Shown here: positions 48,050-58,344 of the stretch, piece by piece
How positions within the stretch are numbered: the stretch's first letter is position 1
How the letters are laid out: each line of letters opens with the position of its first letter
The notes under the pieces: generated by a model
What the model was told of the DNA's origin: nothing
Databases searched by the model: none
Seen by the model: only the letters and a program-made list of their open reading frames with translations
Source of the DNA: Tupaia tana
Lineage: Eukaryota > Chordata > Mammalia > Scandentia > Tupaiidae
Assembly: GCA_026018925.1 (NCBI GenBank)
Contig: JAKSZU010000026.1
Location: forward strand, 18,777,127 to 18,841,126
DNA length: 64,000 bases
Direction of reading: 5' to 3'
Made by a program: the position numbers and the translations under genes

Positions 48050-48720
48050 ATTTTGCAGCCAAGCACTTTCCTCTGGGTCGCAAACATTTTTCTGCAAGTT
48101 GAAAACCCGGAACCAGGGCCGCAGACGCAGCCGGGTTGTTCCGCTGGGATGCGCGCAAGAGGACTCCGGGATGCCAGCGGAGGCCGGAGACTCCCAGCAG
48201 GGGCTTTCTCCCGATCGCCTCGGGCACCTCTCAGGAATGCTGACAAAGCCCCAGCGCGGCCTCCGATGTCTCTATCGCTCCTGTCACGCGCAGACACACC
48301 TTCGCACACACTTTTCCTTCCACGCGCGCGGGCATCCCCGCCTCTCCAGCCAAGGCACCGCGGGGACCCAAGGGGGTGCGATCGGAAGCCACCGGTCTCC
48401 CCAGGCCTTGTCTTGGGGAGGGGGGTGGGTCCGGTCCTAGGGGAGCCCCTAGTCCTGGTGGCTCCCCATGTCCCCCCCTCCCCGCCCTCCCTCCCTCTTC
48501 CCTGCCCTGGTCCTCCGCAGCCTCCCTCCCGTCGGTGAAACAAATACTTCGCGAGGATGTTAGGTCTTTGTTGGGACCGACGAGGACGCGGCCGAAAGGG
48601 TCTGAGAAAGTGAAATGGGGTGTGCGGGGTGGAGGGAGGGGGCCGCGAGGGGAAGAGGACGGATTCTCCGTATCTAAAAGGGAATTAAAGTGCTTTTACT
48701 GGAGTGAAAAAAATCGGCTG
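48050..48720. promoter_or_regulatory. CpG-rich unique block
   Basis: CpG-dense stretches GCCGCAGACGCAGCCGGG, GATGCGCGCAAGAGG, CCACGCGCGCGGGCATCCCC, CTTCGCGAGGATG and GACGAGGACGCGGCCG. No SINE in it. Could be a promoter or enhancer island. Long open frames on both strands reflect GC content and I see no protein family. Confidence 0.5.
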
Positions 48721-49330
48721 AAGAATGGGCCGAGAACAAAGGCAGAAAAGTCTGCGGACAAGCCGGGCTGAATAGGGCCGATCCCCTTAAGTTTGTAAGC
48801 CCCCCCTCCCCCGCGCCCTAAGCCTCCCCCACTTACTTCTGCAGAGAACAAACGCCTCGGAGGAAAACACAGCCGGGGGAGGGGAAGAGGGGACCGGTAA
48901 AACGAGGGGCGAAAAAACCCTAAAATAAAAGGTAATCCCTCCGGCACTTTGCTCTCCTAGAGCTACCAGAGATCTGATTAAAGGTCCCAGATGAAGCCAT
49001 TCGGCTATTCACATGCAAGAAGCAGGATTTACAAGAAAAGAGAGAGGGAAGAATAGGCGGAGAGGAGAAAAGGGGAATTATTTGTGTCCCTTAATGCTTG
49101 TTAAGCACCCTTTTTGCCGCACACCAGACAAGAACTCCCACCTCCCTGCCCCTTCGGCCTCCCCCCCAGCCCGAGGCCAAACTTCTCTACACACACGCAC
49201 ACACGCGCGCACACACACACACGCACATGCACATACACGGCCCTGAGCGAGGGCTGCTGGGCCAAGCTAGACTTAAAAGAGAATAGCAATTAACCTCCGG
49301 TCCCTAGCTGACACTGATATAATCAAACAG
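48721..49330. promoter_or_regulatory. Repeat-free block next to the CpG-rich stretch
   Basis: GAGAACAAAGGCAG (SOX-like), CCCCTTAAGTTTG, CTGATTAAAGGTCCC, GGCTATTCACATGCAAG, CCCTTAATGCTTGTTAAGC and ATAGCAATTAACC suggest a dense homeodomain/TCF/SOX-like cluster. (CA/CG)n at 49190-49235. Confidence 0.42.
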
Positions 49331-49820
49331 CCCTCCCCATTCCCTCTCTGGGCCCAGAGCCGGGTGGCCTAGGCTGTGATCAGTTCCCGATGGGGCCAAG
49401 AAGAAAGTGAGGATCAGGGGACCCTAAGGAGTAGTCGTAGCTTCCTAGAGATGCTCAAAGGAGCTTCTTGTCCATCCTGCCTTTTCCACTAAACTTGGGG
49501 CCTTCCAGGAGCTGCTAAAAGGTGCCCTGGTGGGTCTCGCGCCAGGACCTGTGCTCATGCCTCACTCCATCCGGGACAGGATTCCTTACTCTCTTACAGC
49601 TTAGATTAGGGAAGCTTTCCCTAACTGGCCTCGCTTCCCCATGGGGCCACCTCCCCTTCCCTTGTTCTTGGTTCTCCAACACCTTAACTCCCTGGGAATT
49701 GACCAACGGGTGAAGTGATCATTTAACCTTCATAGAGCGTTGATATATTTAGAAATAAACGTGTAAACACATTCATTATGGTGAGCAAATGACACAGTGA
49801 TTGCTCGGTGCTCTGGCTTC
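49331..49820. other. Unique sequence
   Basis: Nothing recognised. Confidence 0.3.
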
Positions 49821-49824
49821 ATGT

Positions 49825-49965
49825 TTATCTCCCCTACCAGAATATCAGTGACCCCAGAGCAGGTGACCATGGCTGCTTCTGCCTGGAGATGCACAGATCT
49901 TGGCATTGAGACACTGCTCTATAAATTCTTGCTGAATGAATGAATGAGTGAATGAATGAATTGGG
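49825..49965 (+). mobile_element. L2-like LINE 3' end
   Basis: ATGCACAGATCTTGGCATTG, then CTATAAATTCTTGCTGAATG and (AATG)n. Confidence 0.7.
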
Positions 49966-50127
49966 TGGAAAAGGGCCGACTGAGCCACCAGGCACAGTGA
50001 ACAGAGGGTGGAAAGACCACAGTATGTGTAGGGGCCTGTGGACATGTTTTCATGTGAATTGATTTTCAAATCCAAAGGAAACATGAATGTAATACTGATC
50101 GTTTGTGCATAATAATGAATCCAGTCT

Positions 50128-50382
<255 letters not shown>

Positions 50383-50436
50383 AATAATGAATCCAGTCTG
50401 GATTATATGTATCACTATGCAACACGATCTTAAAAT

Positions 50437-50633
50437 ATAATTTTCATTTTTTTTCCCTTTATGAGATAGAGAGAGATAAAAGGGCTCTCCATGTCCCAGC
50501 CACTAATTGGCAGGTGCAAGTGTAACAATGCCCAGTGTGTTCAGATTGGCCTGGGAACTGAACCCTAGGCCTCCCATGTAGCTTTCAGACTTCTAAGTAG
50601 TGATGACACTATTTATATGCCACCACAACTGGG
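50437..50633 (-). mobile_element. Divergent SINE (C/D type)
   Basis: TTTATGAGATAGAGAGAG, then GGGAACTGAACCCTAGGCCT (box B complement-like) and CATGTAGCTTTCAG...GCCACCACAACTGGGG. SINE-like order but weakly matching body. Confidence 0.5.
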
Positions 50634-50892
50634 GTTTTTTTTGTTTTTTTTTTTTTTTTGAGAGAGAGATTTTTGTTGTAGGGTGCATGCACTCACTGGG
50701 GAGACAGAGAGACAGAAAGCAAGAAATCACCCCCTGGGGAGAATAGCCACACCACAATCCCTTCTCCTCCATCTTCTTTTGGTATTTTGGGCACATATAC
50801 ACACGTGCCTGGTATGAGTTTCAAGCCACCAGGTCCAGGACTTGAACCAGGTTTGATCATGTGGCCTTAACCACTACTCCACTTGCTGGCCC
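50634..50892 (-). mobile_element. SINE-A
   Basis: Long T tract, GAGATTTTTGTTGTAGGGTG, ATCACCCCCTGGGGAGAATA, CACATATACACACGTGCC and TTGCTGGCCC. Confidence 0.9.
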
Positions 50893-51149
50893 TCTTTTGT
50901 TGGAATGAAAGAAGGAGCCTATAAACTTTATCCTGCAGCCCTGGGCCAGAAAGTCGAATTGGCCAAAGGCAAAGGGAATGGCAGTCTGGGGGGCTTCTTT
51001 CCACCATGGTGGGAGTGAGCTTCTTTCATTCATGCATCCCATTCATTCAACACACAGTGGGAGCCGAGGGGCCAGGAAGGGAGGCAGGTGAGAAGGAAGA
51101 GAAGTTCCATGGTGAGAATTTGGGCCTAACTGGGGTAAATGTCCGGAGG
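50893..51149. other. Unique sequence
   Basis: Nothing recognised. Confidence 0.3.
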
Positions 51150-51390
51150 GGCCCGTGTGCTCTGGAGCTTCTCACAGGCAGATGAAACCCTGAAACCAAG
51201 ACCCAAAGGACATGCAGGGATTGACAAGCGACGGGAGCCAAAGAAGGTTGTATCAGTGGGAGAAAAGCATGTGAACCTGCAGGTTTGGAAGGACCGGAAG
51301 GAACATGGCACAGCGACGGGGCTGGAGGCACCTGGGTACGGGGACAATGAAGGGACACAGATGAAGGCCAGAGCAGGGATAGCCCTGTCA
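51150..51390 (+). mobile_element. Ancient mammal-wide repeat, family not assigned
   Basis: GTGAACCTGCAGGTTTGGAA, GGAACATGGCACAGCGACGG, GGGGCTGGAGGCACCTGG recall the unit at 2500-3015. A 136-codon open frame over it is therefore not called. Confidence 0.4.
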
Positions 51391-51729
51391 CCCTCAGCCT
51401 GCCCTTGGCTGGCCAAGCTGCGAATGAGGTGCACACCCTTTCGGTTAGACATTCTCCCGCAACCTAGGAACATGGACCATGTCATCCCATCTCTGGAAAA
51501 GTTTGGTGTCTTTGAAGAACATGTTCCAGAAAAACAGCGAGGATCCTAGCGTGTCCTAGACTGTGTGTCTTCTCGTGGTTGACAGTTCTTGTGGTCAACC
51601 GATGGCGCGTGTCTGGGTTGTGACTCTGTCTGTCCTTTTGTGTTAAAATAATATGGTTCCTATTAATAACATTTTTCAAGGAAGACGATACTATTGTTTT
51701 AGGAACCCAAATCAAGAAGAGCTATTAAA
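51391..51729. other. Unique sequence
   Basis: Nothing recognised. Confidence 0.3.
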
Positions 51730-51743
51730 AATTAAGATTCTGG

Positions 51744-52118
51744 GGGGCCAACAGGTGGCGTGGTGCTGAACTCCAACATGGCTGACCAAGGTTCAAGTCC
51801 TGGACCTGGTGGCTTGCTTTTTCATTTTCTCTCTCTCTCCCTTTCTCTCTCTGTGTGTCTTGCTTTGGCCTAGTTAAAAATAACTATAATGACAAAATAA
51901 AGGAAATAGTTTTCAATAATTATTTAACTTTATTTATTTATATATTTTTATTTAACCAGAGAGGGACAGAGTGAGAGAGAGAGGGAAAGTGAGAAAGCAA
52001 ACTGCCAGGTCTGGGACTTGAACCATGGTCGGCCATGTGGGAGTTTAGTGCCCTTAACCACCACGCCACCTGCTGGCCCCAGAAATAATTCTTAAAAAAA
52101 ATAAAAAAAAGAAAAGAA
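51744..52118 (+). mobile_element. SINE-B interrupted by a minus SINE-B
   Basis: GGGGGCCAACAGGTGGCGTG to AAAGGAAATAGTTTTCAATA, resuming GAAATAATTCTTAAAAAAAA at 52083. ATTAAGATTCTGG / ATCAGGATTCTGG flanks the whole. Confidence 0.88.
51917..52080 (-). mobile_element. SINE-B inside a SINE-B tail
   Basis: ATTTAACTTTATTTATTTAT tail to CACCTGCTGGCCCC. Confidence 0.9.
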
Positions 52119-52131
52119 ATCAGGATTCTGG

Positions 52132-52357
52132 GACCAGCAGAGGCATGGTAAAGTGGCCGATCCTGCATGGCTGACTGCATGATTAACATTATGGAACATG
52201 CAGATTGAAGAACACGCTGAATGCATGTGTGTGCGTGCATGCCCAAAATCTCAAGAAGAGCCTAGGGAAGAAAGGATTGCATCTTGGCCATCTCCTTAGG
52301 GGGTGATTCTCAGTCCCCCATCTCTCTAGTGAGCCCACTCCCTATAGGGAAAAACTA
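52132..52357 (+). mobile_element. SINE-C-like, decayed
   Basis: GACCAGCAGAGGCATGGTAA, extra head bases (GCATGATTAACATTATGGAA), TGTGTGCGTGCATGCCC, CTCCCTATAGGGAAAAAC. Followed by AGGATTTCATT, similar to the preceding AGGATTCTGG. Confidence 0.75.
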
Positions 52358-52556
52358 GGATTTCATTTTAGACCCGATCACTTTATGAAAATGACAAGTT
52401 ATATGATAATCAAATGAGAGGGAAGAGGACTCCTCTCGGGGTGGGAGGATGAGCAAGGCCTTTTTATTTTCCTTTAAGGTTTTCCATAGGACATATTCAG
52501 TTATTCTCCTCTAAACTTAACCTTCCCTTTCCTTCAGTCCAACACCCAATGCGTTT

Positions 52557-52557
52557 A

Positions 52558-52607
<50 letters not shown>
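52557..52607. repeat. (TC)n microsatellite
   Basis: About 24 TC units at the tail side of the following SINE. Confidence 0.95.
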
Positions 52608-52611
<4 letters not shown>

Positions 52612-52838
52612 GTCATAGGGCACATGCACTCCCAGGAGAGACAGAGAGAGGGAAAGTGAGAAATTACCCCCCAGAGGGGATGGCCATGCCACGATCCCTT
52701 CTCCACCATTCTCTTCCTGGGAATTTGGGGCACACACACGCACCTGGTGTGATTTTCAAGGTGCCAAGTCTGTGACTCGAACTGAGGTTGGCTAGATGGG
52801 AGTCCAGCATCTTAACCACCACGACACTTGCCGACCCC
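52608..52838 (-). mobile_element. SINE-A
   Basis: TTTTTGTCATAGGGCACATG, ATTACCCCCCAGAGGGGATG, GACTCGAACTGAGGTTGGC and TTGCCGACCCC. Confidence 0.9.
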
Positions 52839-52995
52839 TGGGTTTACCTCTAAACTAGCGCGCCCACCTTCTCCTTCTCCCTCCGTCACTGCACAAGCCA
52901 CCATGTTGCTGGCCTGGGCATCCTCATGGGTCTCCCCAGCTCTCCACTCTAGACAGGCACCTCCACCTTCTTGTTCATGCAGTAGTTAAGTCAGT

Positions 52996-53161
52996 CTTTT
53001 TATTTATCTTATTTTTTATTTTATTTTTTTTGTTAGAGCACATGTGCACTCACCAGAGAGAGACAGAGAGGGGGACAGGAGAAAGCACTCCATGGAAATG
53101 GTCATACTGCATCCCTTCTTCTCCATTTCTTCCTCACTTTGGGATTTTGGGGCAGACAGGG

Positions 53162-53208
<47 letters not shown>

Positions 53209-53321
53209 CATACATACATACACCTGGCATGTTTCTCCAGCTGCCAGGCCTGGAATTCGAACTGCATAGCTGGCCATGTTAAGATCTGGCTGCCTTAACC
53301 GCCAAGCTATGGACTGGGTCC
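52996..53321 (-). mobile_element. SINE-C with (TA)n expansion
   Basis: TTGTTAGAGCACATGTGCAC, GGGATTTTGGGGCAGACAGG, then about 20 TA units (53164-53204) and (CATA)n where other copies have CACGCACG. Head has extra GTTAAGATCTGGCTG. Confidence 0.88.
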
Positions 53322-53329
53322 AATCTTCT

Positions 53330-53377
53330 AAACACAAATCTAATCAAGTCTACCCTTAGCCTCAAGATTTTCAGTGG
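53330..53377 (+). mobile_element. L2-like LINE, left part
   Basis: CTAATCAAGTCTACCCTTAG CCTCAAGATTTTCAGTGG; resumes at 53754. Confidence 0.65.
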
Positions 53378-53527
53378 CAGAGCCAACAGGTTGCATAGTG
53401 GTTAGGGTGCTGGACTCCCACATAGCTGACCACGGTTCAAGTCCTGGACCTAGTGACTTGCGTTCTGGCTTTCCTTCTCTCTGTGTCTCTCTCTGATGCC
53501 CTATAGCAAGTTAAAAAATAATAATAA
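53378..53527 (+). mobile_element. SINE-B inserted in L2
   Basis: GCAGAGCCAACAGGTTGCAT, GTTCAAGTCCTGG, GATGCCCTATAGCAAGTTAA. AAGATTTTCAGTGG before and AAGATTTTTCAGTGG (53754-53768) after the second SINE show that both lie within one target. Confidence 0.9.
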
Positions 53528-53753
53528 GGGGACCAGCAGGTGGCATAGTGGTTAAGGCGCTGGACACTCCCACATGGCTGCCACGGTTCGAGTCCCAGAC
53601 CTGGTGGCTTGTTTTCTCAGTTTCCCTCTCTCTCTTTCTCTCTCTCTGGTCAAATTAAAATAAATGAATAAATACATAAAATAAAATAATTATTTTTAAA
53701 TAAAAACTTTAAAAATAATAAAAATAATTAAATTTTAATATTTTTTTTAAAAG
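53528..53753 (+). mobile_element. SINE-B in the tail of a SINE-B
   Basis: GGGGACCAGCAGGTGGCATA to TTTTTTTTAAAAG with a long AT-rich tail (53655-53750). Confidence 0.92.
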
Positions 53754-53900
53754 AAGATTTTTCAGTGGCTTCCTGTTGCCACCACACCCCAATCCCAAGT
53801 CCTGAGGATCTGGCCTCTACCTACCTTTCCAGACTCATTCACGCAGTGTCCCCCTCTTCCCTGAGCTCTAGTCACACTAGCTTTTCTGTTTCTAGAAGGT
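53754..53900 (+). mobile_element. L2-like LINE, right part
   Basis: TCAGTGGCTTCCTGTTGCCA, TCTGGCCTCTACCTACCTTT, CCCTGAGCTCTAGTCACAC. Confidence 0.75.
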
Positions 53901-54129
53901 GCCTTGGTCCTTCCTGCTCTCTGTCCTCAGAAAACCAGTCACATTTAACTCTTCCTACAGACCGATGCTCAGACACATCCACCCTGGCCGTCCTGAACAC
54001 GAACGCACGTTCCCCATCTCTCACGGGGATGTCATGTTCCCTTGTTACGATCTTTAGTAACTCCCTGTCCTTTTCCCTCCTACACCTTCTCACAGTTAGT
54101 AATTATATACTTAGGCGACTGTTTTGTTA

Positions 54130-54250
54130 AATTGGTCTCCCCCACTTGATCATAAATTTCCGAGGGCAGAGGCTGGTTCTTTCCTTTCCTGCTGTATCCA
54201 CAGATCTTTCTACAGACCTGACTCATTGCAGGTGCTCAAAAATATTTATG
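54130..54250 (+). mobile_element. L2-like LINE 3' end
   Basis: CATAAATTTCCGAGGGCAGA, GGCTGGTTCTTTCC, CATTGCAGGTGCTCAAAAAT. Confidence 0.78.
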
Positions 54251-54253
54251 CAA

Positions 54254-54505
54254 GGGGCCAGCAAGTGCTGTGTTGATTAAGGTCCCGGGCTCCCATGTGG
54301 CCGATTGCAGTTCGAATCCTGGACCCAGTGGCTTGAAATTCATACTGGGTGCGTGTGTGTGCATGCCCAAACTCCCAAGAGGAGATTAGAGGAGAGGGGA
54401 TTGCTGCGTGGCCATCCCTCCTGGGGTGACTTCTCACTTTCTCTCTCTCTCTCTGGCAAGTGCATGTGCCCTATAGGAAAATTCTCTCAGAAAAAAAAAA
54501 AAAAA
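54254..54505 (+). mobile_element. SINE-A
   Basis: GGGGCCAGCAAGTGCTGTGT, GTTCGAATCCTGG, GCGTGTGTGTGCATGCCC, CATCCCTCCTGGGGTGACTT and A15. Confidence 0.92.
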
Positions 54506-54680
54506 GTAAATTAGCCAAGCAAGAATGAACAACTGTTCCATTCTTTCCAAGAGCCATTTCTGGTTATTTGATCTCAGCTAAGCTCGCTGAGAGCATGTTG
54601 CATCCTTTCTGGTGTCTATATCAGAGCATTAATTATTAGATTTAGTCTTGATTTTTTTTCAAAGTCCTCTTTTTTATTTA

Positions 54681-54935
54681 TTTTTTTTTTTGAAGAGGTT
54701 TTTGCTATAAGGCACGTGTGCTCACCAGACAGAGAGAGACAGAGAGACAGAAAGCGAGAAATCACCCCCCGGGGGGATGGTCACTCTGCAATCCCTTCTC
54801 CTCCATTCTCCTCTCGGGATCTTGGGCACGCACGCACACACACCGTGAGTTTTAAGCCACCGGGTCTGGGATGCGAACCGCAGTCGACTACATGGGAGTC
54901 CAGTGACATAGACATTACACCAAATGCTGGTTCCC
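54681..54935 (-). mobile_element. SINE-A
   Basis: GAGGTTTTTGCTATAAGGCA, ATCACCCCCCGGGGGGATGG, GATGCGAACCGCAGTCGACT and AATGCTGGTTCCC. Confidence 0.94.
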
Positions 54936-54937
54936 TG

Positions 54938-55067
54938 TTATTGTTTCTTTAATTTGACCAGAGAGAGACAGAAAGAAAGTGGAAAAGCAAGCTGCCAGAT
55001 CTGGGACTCGAACCATGGTCGGCCACATGGGAATCCAGTACCTCAACATGCCACCTGCTACCCCCAC
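54938..55067 (-). mobile_element. SINE-B, short
   Basis: TTTAATTTGACCAGAGAGAG, GGGACTCGAACCATGGTCGG, ACCTGCTACCCCC; starts next to the preceding SINE-A without unique spacer. Confidence 0.88.
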
Positions 55068-55149
55068 AGAGCCATGTCGTATTGAACATACGCAGCACAC
55101 ATCAGGCAGTGTGTTTAGGTAGTATACCCTTCGCATGTATCCTGCTAGT

Positions 55150-55265
55150 GACAGCATGCTGGCATTAAACCAACGTGTGTGAGAACCGACCATGTGCCGG
55201 CACTGTGCTAGGTGCTGGGGGGTACAGCCATGGGCAAGACAGATGAGAATCCTGGGCCCGTAGAG
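55150..55265 (+). mobile_element. Ancient mammal-wide repeat fragment
   Basis: CATGTGCCGGCACTGTGCTA, GGTGCTGGGGGGTACAGCCA, GTAGAGTTCACAGTGCAG. Confidence 0.55.
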
Positions 55266-55419
55266 TTCACAGTGCAGATCCCCATATGTCGGAAGAGACC
55301 GAGCGTGGCAATTGGTGATGTAGTGATCTTAGGTCACTGCTCATACTCCCAGACCAATAAAAACATGCACATCCACAGCAGCGTAGAGACAGCATGAGGC
55401 TCTGCAAAGCTTGAAGCCA

Positions 55420-55585
55420 CATGGAGGACCAGGACCCGGTTCCTGGGTTGACCTGCATGTGCTGGCTATGCATGCATACCTGTGAGCCTGCGTAGTTAGG
55501 AAAGGACGCAGTGGGGGTGTGGCTAGAAGCACGAAATCCTGGTGAGGGTGCTTTTCTCTATTATTCATAAAATAAATAAGTTTTT
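55420..55585 (+). mobile_element. SINE-D-like
   Basis: CCACATGGAGGACCAGGACC, CCCGGTTCCTGGGTTGACC, TTTTCTCTATTATTCATAAA AATAAATAAG. Resembles 57120-57358 in order; body match is weak. Confidence 0.4.
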
Positions 55586-55624
55586 TTTAAATGCACATCT
55601 GCATAGTATATAGTAAGGCTTTTA

Positions 55625-55863
55625 TTTTCTTCTTAAGGTTTTTTTTGACACATGTTCACTGGAGAGACAGAGAAAGACAGGGAGAAGGAAATTGGGAAAT
55701 CACCCTCCGGGGGGTGGCCATGCTACAATCCCTTCTCTTCCATTCTCCTCCTGGGATTTTGGGCATGCACGCACACATGTCCGGTGTGAGTTTCAAGCCA
55801 CCAGGTCCAGGACTAGAACCGTGGTCAGCCATGTGCTTTAATCACCACACTACCTGCTGGCCC
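55625..55863 (-). mobile_element. SINE-A
   Basis: AAGGTTTTTTTTGACACATG, ATCACCCTCCGGGGGGTGGC, GGACTAGAACCGTGGTCAGC and CTGCTGGCCC; TAGTAAG flanks. The head lacks about 15 bp (CATGTGCTTTAATCACC). Confidence 0.92.
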
Positions 55864-56129
55864 TAGTAAGATTTTTTTTGAAGAAGGAATTTTAAGAGTA
55901 CCAGCATGGGACAGGGTTCTATTGCCCAAGGCCCCTCAACTCTGCTGCCACTCAAGGTCTTCATCAAAGAGGAAGGAAGACAGAAATTGACATCAGGAGG
56001 ATACAACAGGCTGCATCAGATGTAGGTGGGTGCCTTCCCCACAAAACAAGGAATGCACACGTGCACACACACACACGCATACCTCAATTATACCTCAAGA
56101 AGCAGAGATAATGGGAGCTAGATTGGTTC
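55864..56129. other. Unique sequence with short (CA)n
   Basis: (CA)7 at 56063-56077. A TTATACCTCAA pair at 56079-56100 is L1-like but too short to call. Confidence 0.3.
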
Positions 56130-56409
56130 AAGATAACAATTAGGGAACAATTTTAATCCCCGCTGTGATTGAGACATACAGTTTATTTTTAATTTGTATC
56201 CATCATAAAAAATAATAATTAAAAGGGCTGGCAAATTGCAGCTTTTGCCAAGAAATTAGATTTACACTGCCCACCTTCGCCCCATCGAGAAGGCGATCTT
56301 CTCTCCTGTCTTCATTCTCTTCTGCTAGAACGTCCCCACCGCGACTTGCTCCCACTCTGAAGCCGCAGACCTCATTTTAAACAGAGAGATTCATTAATTA
56401 AAGGAGATG
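56130..56409. promoter_or_regulatory. Repeat-free AT-rich block, candidate conserved element
   Basis: GGGAACAATTTTAATCCCC, GTGATTGAGACATACAG, AATAATAATTAAAAGG, GAAATTAGATTTACACTGC and GAGATTCATTAATTAAAGG; dense homeodomain-like words. Confidence 0.4.
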
Positions 56410-56625
56410 GGAAATGAACTTTTTTTTTTAGCATCTACTGTGGGCCCTGCGTAATGCTAAATACGTTCATGCAGATTATTCCATTTAACCCTGCTGACAA
56501 CCCTGTGACAAGAGAATCTCAGCTTACCCTCATTTTACAGAGGTGGAAACAGACACTCGGCTACTTGTCCAAGGCTACATAGCCAGCGCAGGACGGAGCT
56601 GGGTCTGATCCAGGGTCTGGTGCAC
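56410..56625 (-). mobile_element. MIR, nearly complete
   Basis: TACTGTGGGCCCTGCGTAAT, ACCCTCATTTTACAGAGGTG, GAAACAGACACTCGG, CAAGGCTACATAGCCAGCGC. Confidence 0.88.
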
Positions 56626-56741
56626 CAGATTTGTTCCTCGAAGGACCTTTCCTGAGGATGAGGATGTATCTTCGTCCTCCATGACACAAGGCTGCCTCAC
56701 TCATAACAGAAGTAGCCTCGATTTTCATCTGCCTTGCATTT

Positions 56742-57001
56742 TTATTTTTTATTTTTTTGGAGAGGTTTATGCTATAGGGCACGTGCACTCACCAGACAGA
56801 CAGAGAGAGACAGAGAGACAGAAAGCGAGAAATCACCCCCCAGGGGGGATGGTCATGCCGCAATCCCTTCTCCTCTTGGGATCTTGGGCACACACGCACA
56901 TGCTCCCGGCGTGAGTTTTAAGCCACCAGGTCCAGGACTCGAACCACAGTCGACTGCATGGGAGTCCAGTGACATAGCCATTACGCTAACTGCTGGTTCC
57001 G
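56742..57001 (-). mobile_element. SINE-A, 17-bp TSD
   Basis: TCATCTGCCTTGCATTT at 56725-56741 and 57002-57018. Near-consensus, with a 15-bp deletion at the CTCCATTCTCCTC part. Confidence 0.96.
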
Positions 57002-57119
57002 TCATCTGCCTTGCATTTCAACTCCTAGCTTGGAGTTTGAAATCAAGAGCCAGGAGGAAGGTTTACGGGGGCTCGTAATCAGTGGGCTACTATCAGATAA
57101 TTTCGGTAGGGGGAAGTTG

Positions 57120-57315
57120 GGAGAAGGCCACTTGGTAGAGCAGCAGTAACGCATTGATCAAGTGAAGCTGGGTCCACACGGGTCACTGTAGGTTTGGTTC
57201 CTGGAGGGACCCGTATGCATCTATGATCCTGGTTGGAGGGGGAGGCTGGGAGGAGGTTGAATGTGAAATATTATTCAAGGTACTTCTCTCCCCTACCTTT
57301 CCTTAAATAAGTAAG

Positions 57316-57354
<39 letters not shown>

Positions 57355-57358
57355 ATAG
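57120..57358 (+). mobile_element. SINE-D with (AAAT)n
   Basis: GGTAGAGCAGCAGTAACGC, GTAGGTTTGGTTCCTGGAGG (box B-like), then (AAAT)n of about 13 units at 57304-57358. A SINE-like layout with a body unlike A or B. Confidence 0.5.
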
Positions 57359-57520
57359 AAGAAGAAAAGTAAGGAAAAGAGAGGAGGAGACAAAAGAGGA
57401 AGAAAAAAAGAGAACAGGACAAGGGAGAGAAGAATGAAAACAGAGAGGAGAAAAAGGAGGTGGAGGGAGAGGAGAAAAGAAGGGAGGGTGGGACAAATGA
57501 GAAAGAGGAGGCAGGAGCAA
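57359..57520. repeat. Purine-rich (A/G) tract
   Basis: About 150 bp almost without pyrimidines on this strand (GAAGAAGAAAAGTAAGG, GGAGGTGGAGGGAGAGG). Confidence 0.85.
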
Positions 57521-57589
57521 AGCCGACCCAGTCTGCTTGGTTTCCAGCCTCTCTCCACCAGCCGGCTGTTCCAACTGCCCCATCCATGC

Positions 57590-57905
57590 ATGCTTAGCTC
57601 AGAGGCTCCCTCCTCCAGGAAGACCTCCATGACGTCATCCCCTAACGGAAGACAGCTCTCTCTCCTGATCTGCCAAAGTGTTCAGTATCTTATCCGTGGT
57701 ACTTCACACTTGGTGCTGCGTGATTTGTCTGCTTGTCTATGTTCTCTCCTAGCCTTGGTGCCCTGGAACCAGGGACTTGTCTTGGCACCCTTCAAGGGCA
57801 CCCAGCACTATGCCTCTGCCTTCTCGTGGGGGAGCTTTACTTCCTTTGGGGCACCTTTCTTTTTGTTCCATCTGCCTCTTTATCTGGCTCTCCTTTCCTG
57901 AAAGA
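57590..57905 (+). mobile_element. L2-like LINE 3' fragment
   Basis: GAGGCTCCCTCCTCCAGGAA, GACCTCCATGACGTCATCCC, GTCTATGTTCTCTCCTAGCC, AACCAGGGACTTGTCTTGGC. Confidence 0.8.
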
Positions 57906-57994
57906 GGTGGGAGAAGGGAGAGGAGGACTAATTGAAAATAGCAGTAAAGAAATGATGTGGATACTGGTGATGATTATGGTGATGGCGATGCTTG

Positions 57995-58143
57995 TTACTT
58001 TTATTTTTAGTTCACCAGAGGGTGTGCTCACTTGCTAAAGAGAGACAGAATGAGAGAGGGAGAGAAAGTGAAAAAGCATCCCCCATGGGACATGGTCACA
58101 CTGCAATCCCTTCTCCTCCTTCTCTCTCCTTTCGGGATTTTGG

Positions 58144-58179
<36 letters not shown>

Positions 58180-58256
58180 GGCATGTTTCTCAAACCACCA
58201 GTTCCGGGACTCGAACAGCACAGCCCACCTTAACCACCACACTGTAGGCTGGTCAG
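57995..58256 (-). mobile_element. SINE-C with (CA)n
   Basis: TTAGTTCACCAGAGGGTGTG, CATCCCCCATGGGACATGGT, (CA)17 at 58145-58178, CGGGACTCGAACAGCACAGC. Confidence 0.86.
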
Positions 58257-58344
58257 GAATGATGATGAGAAGGAGGATGATCTTCAGTTGCAAATGCTGG
58301 CAGCTGAATTATTGAGGTTATGTGACATCCTCGTATTACGTATG

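Noticed and set aside
47704..48543. A 279-codon open frame on the minus strand
   Set aside because: Its C-terminal half is a translated SINE-B and the rest is CpG-rich DNA also open in other frames. No protein family is recognised.
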